A stretch of 64,000 bases of DNA. Source: JAIYCX01 sp964353175. Lineage in GTDB: Bacteria > Bdellovibrionota_C > UBA2361 > SZUA-149 > DAOLCO01. How positions within the stretch are numbered: position 1 is the first letter of the stretch; every line of letters starts with the position of its first letter. Made by a program: the position numbers and the translations under genes. This document shows positions 18,133-26,250 of the stretch, one piece after another. The DNA lies in NCBI GenBank assembly GCA_964353175.1, contig CAYGUX010000003.1, positions 62,001-126,000 of the forward strand, in the 5' to 3' direction. The notes under the pieces were generated by a model. It was not told the origin of the DNA, made no database searches, and saw only the letters and a list, made by a program, of their open reading frames with translations.

Positions 18133-18963
18133 ATGAATTTTTTTGATGCAATTAGAGCTAGAGCGCTTAAAGCTAAAACCTTACTCTCCGTCGGCTTAGA
18201 CCCTGACATGGATAAAATACCCATTATCTTTAAAAAGTCTATTACTCCGCTATTCGATTTTAATAAAAAAATAATAGATGCTACCCATGAGCATACTCTT
18301 TGTTATAAAATTCAATTTGCACACTATGCCGCTTCTGGCCGAAATAGGGAAATCTTACAAACAATAGAATACATCAAAAGTAACTACCCCTCGATAAAAA
18401 CGATTCTGGATTATAAACGAGGAGATATTGGTAACACTGCTATAAACTATGCCGAAGAAGCTTTTAGCTACTATAGTGCCGATTCTGTCACCTATAGTCC
18501 ATATATGGGCTTCGATTCGGTAGAACCTCTAATCAAATACGAAGATAAGGGAGTATTTCTCTTATGCAAAACTTCCAATCCCGGTTCTAAAGATTTTCAA
18601 GATTTACTTGTGAGCGAAGGGAATCAGCCCCCCGAGCCTCTTTATTTAACAGTGGCTAAAACCGTTCAAAATTCATGGAATAAAAATAAAAATGTAGCTC
18701 TTGTAGTGGGAGGTACTCACCCCCATATAATAAAACAGATCAGGGATTCTCAGATATCCCTACCATTCTTAGTACCAGGCATCGGTGCCCAAGGAGGCGA
18801 CTTAAAAGAAGTTCTTGCTAATGGCGCAGTCGGCGATTGGACTTCACTTATAATAAGTTCTTCGAGAGGGATAATTCATAAAAGTTCCAATGAAAATGAT
18901 TTTGAAACCCTTGCAAAGAGTCAGGCAAAATTAATTTCAGATGCGTGCAGTTCACTACTCTAA
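18133..18963 (+). CDS. pyrF: Orotidine 5'-phosphate decarboxylase, type 2
   Basis: This enzyme makes UMP from OMP in pyrimidine synthesis. Type 2 features are visible: LSVGLDPDMDKIP, CYKIQFAHYAASG, the catalytic ILDYKRGDIGNTA (D-x-K-x-x-D), the long loop with VTYSPYMGFDS, CKTSNPGS, and the phosphate-binding end FLVPGIGAQGGD and SSSRGI. The 276-residue length agrees with the longer type 2 enzymes of actinobacteria and myxobacteria. A GTG at 18127 overlaps the preceding TAG, but ATG 18133 fits the family N-terminus better. It is probably co-transcribed with the methyltransferase. Confidence 0.95.
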   Translation: MNFFDAIRARALKAKTLLSVGLDPDMDKIPIIFKKSITPLFDFNKKIIDATHEHTLCYKIQFAHYAASGRNREILQTIEYIKSNYPSIKTILDYKRGDIGNTAINYAEEAFSYYSADSVTYSPYMGFDSVEPLIKYEDKGVFLLCKTSNPGSKDFQDLLVSEGNQPPEPLYLTVAKTVQNSWNKNKNVALVVGGTHPHIIKQIRDSQISLPFLVPGIGAQGGDLKEVLANGAVGDWTSLIISSSRGIIHKSSNENDFETLAKSQAKLISDACSSLL

Positions 18964-19032
18964 AAAGACAAATAGAATCAGACAGTTAGCCGGCTTTATA
19001 TTTTAATACACCTTCCCCTTTACATTATCAGC

Positions 19033-19046
19033 TTATAATAATATAA
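19033..19046. promoter_or_regulatory. AT-rich dyad in the rpsN promoter region
   Basis: TTATA at 19033-19037 and TATAA at 19042-19046 form a small inverted repeat 45-58 bases before rpsN. It includes a perfect TATAAT (19034-19039) that may be the -10 box. The shape is reminiscent of Zur-type sites (TTATA...TATAA), but the spacing is 4 rather than the usual short centre, so operator function is only a guess. Confidence 0.25.
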
Positions 19047-19090
19047 ACCGACTCACTTTTAATGACTTTTTAGATTTTAGTACATAACTT

Positions 19091-19396
19091 ATGGCAAAGA
19101 CTAGCAAAATTGTGCGCAACAAACAGAGAATTGCAATGGTAGCAAAGTATGCAGAAACCAGAGCGAGCCTTAAAGAAATAATCAGAACTCCACATTCTAC
19201 TTGGGAAGAAAAAGAAGAAGCAAAGGTTAAGTTGCAATCTCTTCCTAGAAACTCTTCTAAAGTAAGAGTTAGAAACAGATGCTTCCTAACTGGTAGAGCA
19301 AGAAGTTACTACAGGAAGTTTGGATTAGGTAGGTCAATGGTTAGACTAAAAGCTCTTGAAGGAGTTCTACCAGGCGTAACTAAATCTAGTTGGTAA
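19091..19396 (+). CDS. rpsN: 30S ribosomal protein S14, zinc-free (C-minus) form
   Basis: S14 is a small-subunit head protein. The 101-residue length and the C-terminal block NRCFLTGRARSYYRKFGLGR identify the long form without the CxxC zinc ribbon (only one cysteine). It is located outside the usual spc ribosomal operon and paired with the zinc-free L31. Such pairs are often the zinc-starvation paralogues controlled by Zur, or simply the only copies in the genome. No Shine-Dalgarno is apparent before the ATG. Confidence 0.96.
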   Translation: MAKTSKIVRNKQRIAMVAKYAETRASLKEIIRTPHSTWEEKEEAKVKLQSLPRNSSKVRVRNRCFLTGRARSYYRKFGLGRSMVRLKALEGVLPGVTKSSW

Positions 19397-19437
19397 CATT
19401 AGATTTTTTATTATCTTAGTACAGAAATTTTAATTTT

Positions 19438-19689
19438 ATGAGAAAAGGCATTCACCCAGATAATTATAGACAGGTTGTTTTCAGTGACACTACCGCTGAC
19501 AAGTCCTTCCTAACAAGATCAACAGTTAAAACTGATAAAACGATACAATGGGAAGACGGGAAGGAATATCCTTACTACCAACTTACAATATCAAGTTTTT
19601 CACACCCATTCTACACTGGTGCTCAACGTTTAGTTGATACACAAGGTAGAATAGATAAATTCAACAAGAAATACGGAAAGCCCGCTTAG
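19438..19689 (+). CDS. rpmE2: 50S ribosomal protein L31 type B (zinc-free)
   Basis: This is the 83-residue type B L31: it starts MRKGIHPDNYRQVVFSD and contains SSFSHPFYTGAQRLVDT and the RIDKFNKKYG end, with no cysteine at all. The zinc-binding form has a CxxC pair. It is located 41 bases after rpsN, with which it is co-transcribed, and is followed by a terminator. L31 helps hold the intersubunit bridge; type B substitutes when zinc is scarce in bacteria that have both forms. Confidence 0.96.
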   Translation: MRKGIHPDNYRQVVFSDTTADKSFLTRSTVKTDKTIQWEDGKEYPYYQLTISSFSHPFYTGAQRLVDTQGRIDKFNKKYGKPA

Positions 19690-19723
19690 GATTTTTACTT
19701 ATTTCTTCAGTGTATCTTTTGAC

Positions 19724-19748
19724 AGGGCTCCATTTTTGGGGCCCTTTT
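19724..19748 (+). terminator. Rho-independent terminator after the L31 gene
   Basis: An 8-bp stem (AGGGCTCC at 19724-19731 with GGGGCCCT at 19738-19745, one T-G wobble) and a 6-nt loop are followed by a short T-run. It ends the rpsN-rpmE2 unit 26 bases before the reductase gene. Confidence 0.65.
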
Positions 19749-19774
19749 ATATTTAACAAACCATTCTACTTAAA

Positions 19775-21133
19775 ATGACTAACAAAATTCAAGTGGCAAT
19801 AATCGGCGCTGGGCCTTCTGGAATTTATGCAGGCGAAGCTATCCTTAAAAAACTAGAGAATGCCCATGTGACCTTCATAGAATCTCTACCAACACCTTTT
19901 GGATTAGTGAGGTCTGGAGTAGCTCCAGATCATTTTAAAATCAAGGAAGTTTCAAGGGTTTTTGAAAAAACTCTATCCAACCCTAGAGTAACTTTCTTAG
20001 GAAATATTCAAATAGACAAAGATATTTCAGTAGAAGCTTTGAAAAAATACTTTAATATTATAATCCTTTGCCATGGTACTACTAAGGATCGCAGACTTGG
20101 TATTGAAGGAGAGGATCTAGAAGGAATGTATCCGGCAACTGATTTTGTAGGTTGGTACAATTCTCATCCTGATTTTAATGGAAAAATTTTTAATATAGAA
20201 ACTAGTTCAAGTGTTGTTATTATTGGCCAAGGGAATGTCGCCCTAGATATCGCGAGAGTAATATTAAAAGACCCCAAAGAACTTGCACCTACTGACATAT
20301 CGGAAGAAGCACTATCAATACTTAAATCTACCAAGATAAAAGATGTATATCTTGTAGGTCGAAGGGGACCTTTACAAATCGCCTGCACGGATAAAGAATT
20401 ATCCGAGTTCTCAGAAATAGAGAACCTGGCAATCCATATCCAAGAAGATGCTTTGAATATAAGCAAAGAGGAGGAAAATTGGTTATCCGAAGCTCCGAAG
20501 GGTACAAGGAAAAATTTCGAAGTCTTAAAATCTTTTCTCTCAAAAGAGAAAACTGGTAAATCAAAAAACCTACATATTCTATTTAACTTATCGCCCATAA
20601 AAGCGATTGGCAAAGATTCCCTCGAGCGCATGCTATTTTCAATTAATACTCTTGAAGGGCCTTTAGAGGGGCGAAAAGCAGTCTCTACTGACGACACCAT
20701 GCTAATAGATTGCACAACCTTATTCAAAAGTGTTGGATACCTTGGAACTGGCTTAAAGGGATTACCTTTTATCGCGACTAAAGGGATATACCCGAACGAG
20801 TCTGGTGCAATAATTAATGATGATGGACAACAGATTCAAGGAATTTATACTAGTGGCTGGATAAAGCGTGGTCCAAGCGGAGTAATTGGAACCAACAAAC
20901 AAGATAGTGCTGAAACAGTAGAAAAAATCTTATCCGACATGGAGCGCTTAGACCTCTCACCTAAAGAAGGGCTAAAAGCTCTAGAAGTTCACCTCCGTTC
21001 TAAGGATACTAACTTTACCACTTATAAAGACTGGAAGTCTCTCGACCAATTTGAGTTAAATGAGGGCACTAAGCTAGGGAAATGCAGAAATAAATTCTTA
21101 ACTCTTAAAGATATGCTATCCTCATTAACATAA
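19775..21133 (+). CDS. Ferredoxin/adrenodoxin-type NADP+ reductase (FprA-like)
   Basis: This FAD- and NADPH-binding flavoprotein moves electrons between NADPH and ferredoxin. It opens with the FAD motif IIGAGPSGIYAGEA, then the adrenodoxin-reductase signature PTPFGLVRSGVAPDHFKIK. The NADPH-binding motif is VVIIGQGNVALDIARV, with YLVGRRGPLQIA, and the C-terminal FAD contact is SGWIKRGPSGVIGTNK. Its 452 residues equal those of mycobacterial FprA. It sits after a terminator and 20 bases before the RNase gene. The electron partner is not in the window. Confidence 0.93.
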   Translation: MTNKIQVAIIGAGPSGIYAGEAILKKLENAHVTFIESLPTPFGLVRSGVAPDHFKIKEVSRVFEKTLSNPRVTFLGNIQIDKDISVEALKKYFNIIILCHGTTKDRRLGIEGEDLEGMYPATDFVGWYNSHPDFNGKIFNIETSSSVVIIGQGNVALDIARVILKDPKELAPTDISEEALSILKSTKIKDVYLVGRRGPLQIACTDKELSEFSEIENLAIHIQEDALNISKEEENWLSEAPKGTRKNFEVLKSFLSKEKTGKSKNLHILFNLSPIKAIGKDSLERMLFSINTLEGPLEGRKAVSTDDTMLIDCTTLFKSVGYLGTGLKGLPFIATKGIYPNESGAIINDDGQQIQGIYTSGWIKRGPSGVIGTNKQDSAETVEKILSDMERLDLSPKEGLKALEVHLRSKDTNFTTYKDWKSLDQFELNEGTKLGKCRNKFLTLKDMLSSLT

Positions 21134-21153
21134 GCATTTAAAGGTCTTGTCAA

Positions 21154-22539
21154 ATGAGTGAAAAAATTCGAGTACATTTTTTAGGTGCCAGCAGAACAGT
21201 GACTGGCTCTAAGTATCTTATTGAATATTCTGGGAAAAAGTTACTAGTCGATTGTGGATTATTCCAAGGAGAGAAAAAATTAAGAACAAGGAATTGGGCC
21301 CCCTTTCCAATTGATCCCTCTACTATCGATTGTGTAGTACTTACCCATGCTCACCTAGATCATACTGGGTATCTACCTAGACTAGTTAAAGCAGGATTTA
21401 AAGGTCCAATATACTGCACCGCTCCTACAAAAGAACTAACTAAATATATATTACTCGACTCCGCTAGACTTCAGGAAGAAGAGGCCTATTATGCAAACAA
21501 GGTCGGGTCAACTAAACATAAACCCGCCAAGGCGCTTTATACCACCCAAGATGCAGAGCTCGCATTAAGTAAATTAAAAGTCATTCCCAGAGGACAATAC
21601 ACAGAGGTCCTAAGTGGAATGAGCGTCCTCCCACTATCCACTGGACATATATTGGGTGCTGTATCTTTAAGTTTCTCTATTGGAAATCGTAGATTAGTTT
21701 TTTCTGGAGACATCGGGCGCTATAGCGTACCCATTCTTCCAGATCCACGACCAGTTGAACATGGTGACCTTTTTGTTTGTGAATCTACTTATGGTGATAA
21801 ACTTCATCCTGAAGGATCAATAGAGAATGACCTAGTAAGACTAATAAAACATGTTGCCGAGAAAAAGGGTCCGCTTCTAATCCCATCTTTTGCCATTGGT
21901 CGAGCCCAACATCTCTTATATGCTATTGGAAAGCTGGAAAGAGAAGGTAAAATTCCTGCCTTACCACTATTCGTGGATAGCCCAATGGCTATTGATGCTA
22001 CCGATACCTATAGAAAGTTTAAATATGATTACGATGAAGAAGCCGAAGCCGCACTAAAAGTCTCAGGTGATCCCCTTAGAACGAAATATACGAAATTTTA
22101 CAAATCTAGCAATGAATCCAAAACTCTAAATCACCTAAAGGGCGCTGCTATTATTATTGCAGGTAGCGGCATGGTAACAGGGGGTAGAATCCTACACCAC
22201 CTAAAGAACTGGCTTCCACATGAAATTGCCACTGTTGCATTTGTAGGATTCCAAGCAGCAGAGACACGAGGTAGGAAACTACTAAATGGTGATCCTACTT
22301 TAAAAATATATGGCTCCATCATTCCAGTCAAAGCAGAGATTCTCACTATAACAGGACTTTCTGCACATGGGGACAGATCAGAACTAACACGCTGGATTAA
22401 ATCTTCCTCTGGCTCCCCCACTCTCACCAAAATAGTGCATGGCGAATCGGCTACAACAGAGATCTTCTCTAAACACCTACAACAAACATTTGACATGGAT
22501 GCTAGCCCAGCTGAACCAAATGAAATTGTAGAAGTATAA
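21154..22539 (+). CDS. Beta-CASP metallo-beta-lactamase ribonuclease
   Basis: This is a zinc-dependent RNA hydrolase of the MBL/beta-CASP class (CPSF-73/Ysh1 type). The zinc site is TLTHAHLDHTG-like (VLTHAHLDHTG, about residues 62-72). The distal ligands are FSGDIGRY and the H of LSAHGDR. Beta-CASP motifs include IPSFAIGRAQHLLYAI (A), IIIAGSGMVTGGRILHHLKN (B) and VGFQAAETRGRKL (C). Its 461 residues match the family. The start is ATG 21154 with AAAGG about 9 bases upstream. It is probably co-transcribed with the FprA-like gene. Its RNA targets are unknown. Confidence 0.93.
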   Translation: MSEKIRVHFLGASRTVTGSKYLIEYSGKKLLVDCGLFQGEKKLRTRNWAPFPIDPSTIDCVVLTHAHLDHTGYLPRLVKAGFKGPIYCTAPTKELTKYILLDSARLQEEEAYYANKVGSTKHKPAKALYTTQDAELALSKLKVIPRGQYTEVLSGMSVLPLSTGHILGAVSLSFSIGNRRLVFSGDIGRYSVPILPDPRPVEHGDLFVCESTYGDKLHPEGSIENDLVRLIKHVAEKKGPLLIPSFAIGRAQHLLYAIGKLEREGKIPALPLFVDSPMAIDATDTYRKFKYDYDEEAEAALKVSGDPLRTKYTKFYKSSNESKTLNHLKGAAIIIAGSGMVTGGRILHHLKNWLPHEIATVAFVGFQAAETRGRKLLNGDPTLKIYGSIIPVKAEILTITGLSAHGDRSELTRWIKSSSGSPTLTKIVHGESATTEIFSKHLQQTFDMDASPAEPNEIVEV

Positions 22540-22637
22540 GTACGATTTTTTATTAGATGTATTTCCAGTCTTTTCCTATCTAGTTTAGCCATAATCTGCC
22601 GAAATCTAACTATAAGTGAATTAACTAAGGAAAATAT

Positions 22638-22892
22638 ATGGATTCAAGAAAACCGATTCTTTTAACAGTCAAAGAAGTAACATCTTTACTCCGGGTTCAA
22701 AGACCTAAAATCTATGACCTAATTCGTGATGGGGTCCTAGATGGATTTAAGGTAGGGGCTGATTGGCGAATTAGGACAGACTCACTAGAACAACTAATCG
22801 GGCCTATACCTTTAGACTTCTTTGATGGACTTGAAGATACACCTGAAGATAGTGACTCTATTGCGAATCTTCCAGCGATCGCGAGAATTTAG
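22638..22892 (+). CDS. Small excisionase/MerR-type helix-turn-helix DNA-binding protein
   Basis: This 84-residue protein has a winged-helix excisionase-like (HTH_17) domain covering nearly all of it: LLTVKEVTSLLRVQRPKIYD, then LIRDGVLDGFKVGADWRIR. The acidic tail is about 25 residues long. A clear AAGGAAA lies 7 bases before the ATG. Proteins of this type occur both as recombination directionality factors and as free-standing regulators. No integrase or attachment site is nearby, so a chromosomal regulator is more likely. Its last 35 bases overlap the end of the convergent DedA gene. Confidence 0.8.
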   Translation: MDSRKPILLTVKEVTSLLRVQRPKIYDLIRDGVLDGFKVGADWRIRTDSLEQLIGPIPLDFFDGLEDTPEDSDSIANLPAIARI

Positions 22893-23520
22893 CCATCGAC
22901 TTGAGTTTCTTCATTCTAAAGTAATAGTATGTCGAAAAAAATATGATGACTACACTCAAAGCGATAGCGATGAAATGTAACTCCTCACCGACGTAATTAA
23001 ATAATTCTGGTGTAATTTGTTCTCCTAAATACATTCCCAAAGAGAGCATAAGTGCTACGCTTATAAAACCAGCGATAAGGTCACTAATTAGAAATTCTAG
23101 GAAAGGAACCCGTAAAGCACCTGCAGTTAAAAAAGTAACGCTACGGATAGGGAATAAATGCCTTCCAATCAAGATACACATAAATCTCCTCTTCCTCAGA
23201 GCTTCCCTTATCTTTTCAACTCTTTCGCTTGTAACAGAAGGTAAAAATGGAGATTTAGTACCAAAAGACACAATCCTAGGGCCCAACTTATAGCCAATTC
23301 CATATATCATGAGATCAGCAATAATAACTCCTGCGTAACAAACAAATGCCATGCTAGTCATGGGGACAACACCCTTAGCGATAACAATTCCTGCAAGAAG
23401 TACAGGCAAGTCCTCTGGAATAGGTAACCCAAGACCACCTAGTATAAGTGAAATAAATACGCACCAGTGAAGAAATGCTCCGTTGTCGGATCCAAGAAGG
23501 GACGCAAAATCAGGGAACAA
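22858..23520 (-). CDS. DedA family (VTT domain) inner-membrane protein
   Basis: This 220-residue polytopic protein belongs to the DedA/SNARE-associated family, whose members act as undecaprenyl-phosphate or phospholipid transporters/flippases. The motif GGLGLPIPEDLPVLLAG matches the conserved F/GxxxPxPxE segment. GRHLFPIRSVTFLTAGALRVPFLEF matches the GRFxPxxRxxxxxxAG motif. At least four hydrophobic segments are seen. It starts with TTG 23520, with GAGGT 7 bases upstream. It lies 18 bases after the lipoprotein gene at 23539 and is convergent with the HTH gene. Confidence 0.9.
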   Translation of the reverse strand: MFPDFASLLGSDNGAFLHWCVFISLILGGLGLPIPEDLPVLLAGIVIAKGVVPMTSMAFVCYAGVIIADLMIYGIGYKLGPRIVSFGTKSPFLPSVTSERVEKIREALRKRRFMCILIGRHLFPIRSVTFLTAGALRVPFLEFLISDLIAGFISVALMLSLGMYLGEQITPELFNYVGEELHFIAIALSVVIIFFSTYYYFRMKKLKSMAKFSRSLEDSQ

Positions 23521-23538
23521 ATTTATACCTCTAAACTC

Positions 23539-24672
23539 TTAGCGTACAGCAATATAACGATTCAAAACACCTCTCTGCTCTGAAGTTAGCTTATTTTGCC
23601 TAACAAAATCCCCATCCTTATCAGCAACTGGGGATGGAAACATCAAATTAGTAATTAAGGATTCACGCGAGATACAGTCTGTTAAAAATGAGCAGGAATC
23701 AGTATCGCTTAAAGGGTCAGTACTGCCTACTAACGACCCATTAAAATCCACTGGGTGAAAAAGACCCATAAAATGTGCACTTTCATGCGCAATAGTTTCT
23801 CCAAGAATACGAATATCTTCACTGTCAAAAACACCATCTCTTCCAGCAGATGCAAATATACTGACAGCCACTACACTTTTCTCACTTGCAAGGGCAGGCC
23901 CAGGTATTGAAGATGACAATCCAAGGACTTCACCGGGTGATGAAACACCTCCGATATCACCTCCGACAAATAAATTAACTGATGGAGAAGAAGCCATTGA
24001 AGTGGCTGAAAGATATAAGGAGTTTCCATTAAAAGGTGCTGGAAGAGTAACTGGACCTTGAATATCAAACTCTACAATATCTAAACCGATCGAAGCACTA
24101 TCCGACATAATATCCTTTGCCTCAGCAAATGCTGCTTTCATGGCGCTTTTAGTTTCATCCGCAGTTCCAATGTCTCCAACATAAAAGATATTAAGAGTTA
24201 ACCCACCAGCATTTAAATTGGAATCCTCTCTTGAAGTAATGTTAAATGTAACATCATCAGACTCATTTCTAGCGTCACTTAAATCAACTTCAACCTCAAC
24301 ATTAAAGGAAGTCGCACTAGTTAACTGAGGATCGACTCCTCTGGAGGGAATATTTACAACATTAATCAAAGTCGTAAACGTACCAGATAAAGAAACCCGC
24401 TCACCATCTGGATTTAAATAATCTTCACCACCACCATCTACTTTGGTAAACGCGAGATCATATCCGCCCTTACTTTTAGCACTAATCATGACTTTTGTTG
24501 CATCGCTTGGTGTTTGAAAATTGACTTTGGCCATTCCTCTAGAATCCGTAGAAGATGTAATCTCCAAATCAAGAGGAGTGTTACCCTGATTAGAAGATTC
24601 ATCTCCCTTATCCACAGAACAAGAAACGAATAAAATCAAACTAAAACAAAAAAGGGATAATGAAATTCTCAT
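23539..24672 (-). CDS. Lipoprotein with a metzincin-type zinc protease motif
   Basis: The N-terminus is a lipoprotein signal ending LFVSC (lipobox, Cys at about residue 18). After a beta-rich N-terminal half of about 150 residues (possibly Ig-like), the C-terminal half has an exact metzincin zinc site HESAHFMGLFH (HExxHxxGxxH, about residues 296-306) with the glycine turn. A Met downstream (NLMFPSP) could be the Met-turn. This suggests an envelope-anchored zinc endopeptidase. ATG 24672 with GGTGAG upstream is preferred over GTG 24684. It is followed by the DedA gene. It does not match a metzincin subfamily I can name. Confidence 0.75.
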   Translation of the reverse strand: MRISLSLFCFSLILFVSCSVDKGDESSNQGNTPLDLEITSSTDSRGMAKVNFQTPSDATKVMISAKSKGGYDLAFTKVDGGGEDYLNPDGERVSLSGTFTTLINVVNIPSRGVDPQLTSATSFNVEVEVDLSDARNESDDVTFNITSREDSNLNAGGLTLNIFYVGDIGTADETKSAMKAAFAEAKDIMSDSASIGLDIVEFDIQGPVTLPAPFNGNSLYLSATSMASSPSVNLFVGGDIGGVSSPGEVLGLSSSIPGPALASEKSVVAVSIFASAGRDGVFDSEDIRILGETIAHESAHFMGLFHPVDFNGSLVGSTDPLSDTDSCSFLTDCISRESLITNLMFPSPVADKDGDFVRQNKLTSEQRGVLNRYIAVR

Positions 24673-24729
24673 TTTACTCACCAAAGAATAATGATCAAAA
24701 AATATATAATTACCGTTAAATACGATAGG

Positions 24730-24751
24730 CCTTACTTATATCAAAGTAAGG
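24730..24751. repeat. 8-bp inverted repeat upstream of the lipoprotein gene
   Basis: CCTTACTT at 24730-24737 and AAGTAAGG at 24744-24751 form a perfect dyad with a 6-nt spacer. It lies between the HDOD gene stop and the lipoprotein start. There is no adjoining T-run on the minus strand, so an operator is as likely as a hairpin. Confidence 0.3.
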
Positions 24752-24810
24752 ATTTGGTAAATGAGAATTCTATATAAGAAACAAAGGCCTAAGGCATAGA
24801 GAAATACCGA

Positions 24811-26247
24811 CTATTCTCTGCGTTTCAATAGCGCTCTATCAAGAATATCAGAGAACAAGGAACACGAAAAAGAGACCTCTTCGGGCAAAGTATCTAAGTC
24901 ACCTCTATCGATTCGATCCGCATATATGATCCCTAAGGTTCTATCCTCATACCCCACAGGCATTGCTAAAAATGGCCACGCATTATCTAACATAGCTTCT
25001 CCGTTACAGACGATAGAACCGCTTTGGTAAGATTTATTTACGATGTTCTGTTCCAGCTTATTTAAAACATCAACAGAAAGTTTATCATAATCGCCCAAGT
25101 CATCACCTAAACCTAACTTTGCATTGAGCTGAGATCCCGATAGATCAAGCTCCATATATAAAACTCGCTCAAAATCAAAAGCAAATAACATTGCCTCCAT
25201 TACCGAAGCAACCATCGATGGTAAAGTTTCACCATCTCTCAAGGCTTGCTCTAATTGTTCGATATAGGGTGCAACCCTGCTATCTTCCATGCTTGTCTCT
25301 TCACTAAAGTCATTTAACTTACCTTCCAGTAAGTTCAGAAAGGGAGTAGGTAGTGAATCTGTCCCTATCTCAAGTAACTCAGCTTGACCCTTAATCATGA
25401 GGGGGATTTTTTTCAAATCTTCAATAAGTGAATCTAATTCATAGTTATACAGCTCACAGACCTCAGTCAATTCAGCCTTCAAGCTGGCTGAATCCTTAGC
25501 CTCAATTATTTTTTCGGAAATAATTGTAGCGAATGATATAGAACGAGCGGTGGAAGACTCAATTGGATCTAAACACTTTTGTTGAGCATTGGTGTACCAT
25601 TTGAAAGCTTCAGTTAGTTTTTCCTTATAAGCTTCCGGAACAGACAATGAATCAACCACTCCAAGACTCACACCAACCGCAGGAATACCCAACAACTCTC
25701 CCACTGATTGGAATAGAGATATCTTGCGTCTCTCCGATCGCTTTGCTGCATCTTCAAACAGCTTTGGGAAATAATAACCTAATAACAAGGGCCCTAAGGT
25801 AAACAAACTACCGGATAAATACCCCTCTTCCTCTGAACTTTCTCCCCTGTCCTTCTTATCAATGATAGAGGATATATTTGCCGTCAATAATGACAACATA
25901 AAACAATCAAAGAATGCGCTTCCTTTCTTTGCTAATGGGGTAAATCTCTGCATAAGTACGAAATTGGCACAGAGATCATAAATAGTCTTCAAACCTAAGT
26001 GCAAGACAGCTTGTGATAGAGTAGTAATTTGTCCTGACTTAGAATACATTACCGAATTAACTAAATGTAAAATTCTTGTTGCCAATGAGGGCTCTCTAAG
26101 GACTGTTTCTACTACTTTATTTACAGGGGTTTTTGGGTCTTCCGTAAGCCTTTGTAATTCTGAAATTACTCTAGCGCGGGTGGGAAAATCTCCATCCGCA
26201 TCCAATGCTGATTTCAGTTTTAAGATAATCGTATCTGATTGTTCCAT
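24811..26247 (-). CDS. HDOD domain signalling protein with C-terminal GAF-like domain
   Basis: The HDOD domain (about residues 15-210) shows the family pattern: FPTRARVISELQRLTEDP, VLREPSLATRILHLVNS, TTLSQAVLHLGLKTIYDLC. HD catalytic residues are absent, as expected for HDOD. Residues about 310-470 look GAF-like (FDFERVLYMELD, AMPVGYEDRTLGIIYADR). HDOD proteins usually relay signals from kinases to c-di-GMP, motility or stress outputs. The gene starts three bases after the hybrid histidine kinase stop, so the two are one operon and probably one pathway. Confidence 0.88.
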   Translation of the reverse strand: MEQSDTIILKLKSALDADGDFPTRARVISELQRLTEDPKTPVNKVVETVLREPSLATRILHLVNSVMYSKSGQITTLSQAVLHLGLKTIYDLCANFVLMQRFTPLAKKGSAFFDCFMLSLLTANISSIIDKKDRGESSEEEGYLSGSLFTLGPLLLGYYFPKLFEDAAKRSERRKISLFQSVGELLGIPAVGVSLGVVDSLSVPEAYKEKLTEAFKWYTNAQQKCLDPIESSTARSISFATIISEKIIEAKDSASLKAELTEVCELYNYELDSLIEDLKKIPLMIKGQAELLEIGTDSLPTPFLNLLEGKLNDFSEETSMEDSRVAPYIEQLEQALRDGETLPSMVASVMEAMLFAFDFERVLYMELDLSGSQLNAKLGLGDDLGDYDKLSVDVLNKLEQNIVNKSYQSGSIVCNGEAMLDNAWPFLAMPVGYEDRTLGIIYADRIDRGDLDTLPEEVSFSCSLFSDILDRALLKRRE

Positions 26248-26250
26248 ATC

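Noticed and set aside
22638..22892. Excisionase-like HTH protein as a sign of a prophage or integrative element
   Set aside because: No integrase, phage gene, tRNA target or direct repeat is nearby, and the flanking genes are ordinary chromosomal genes.
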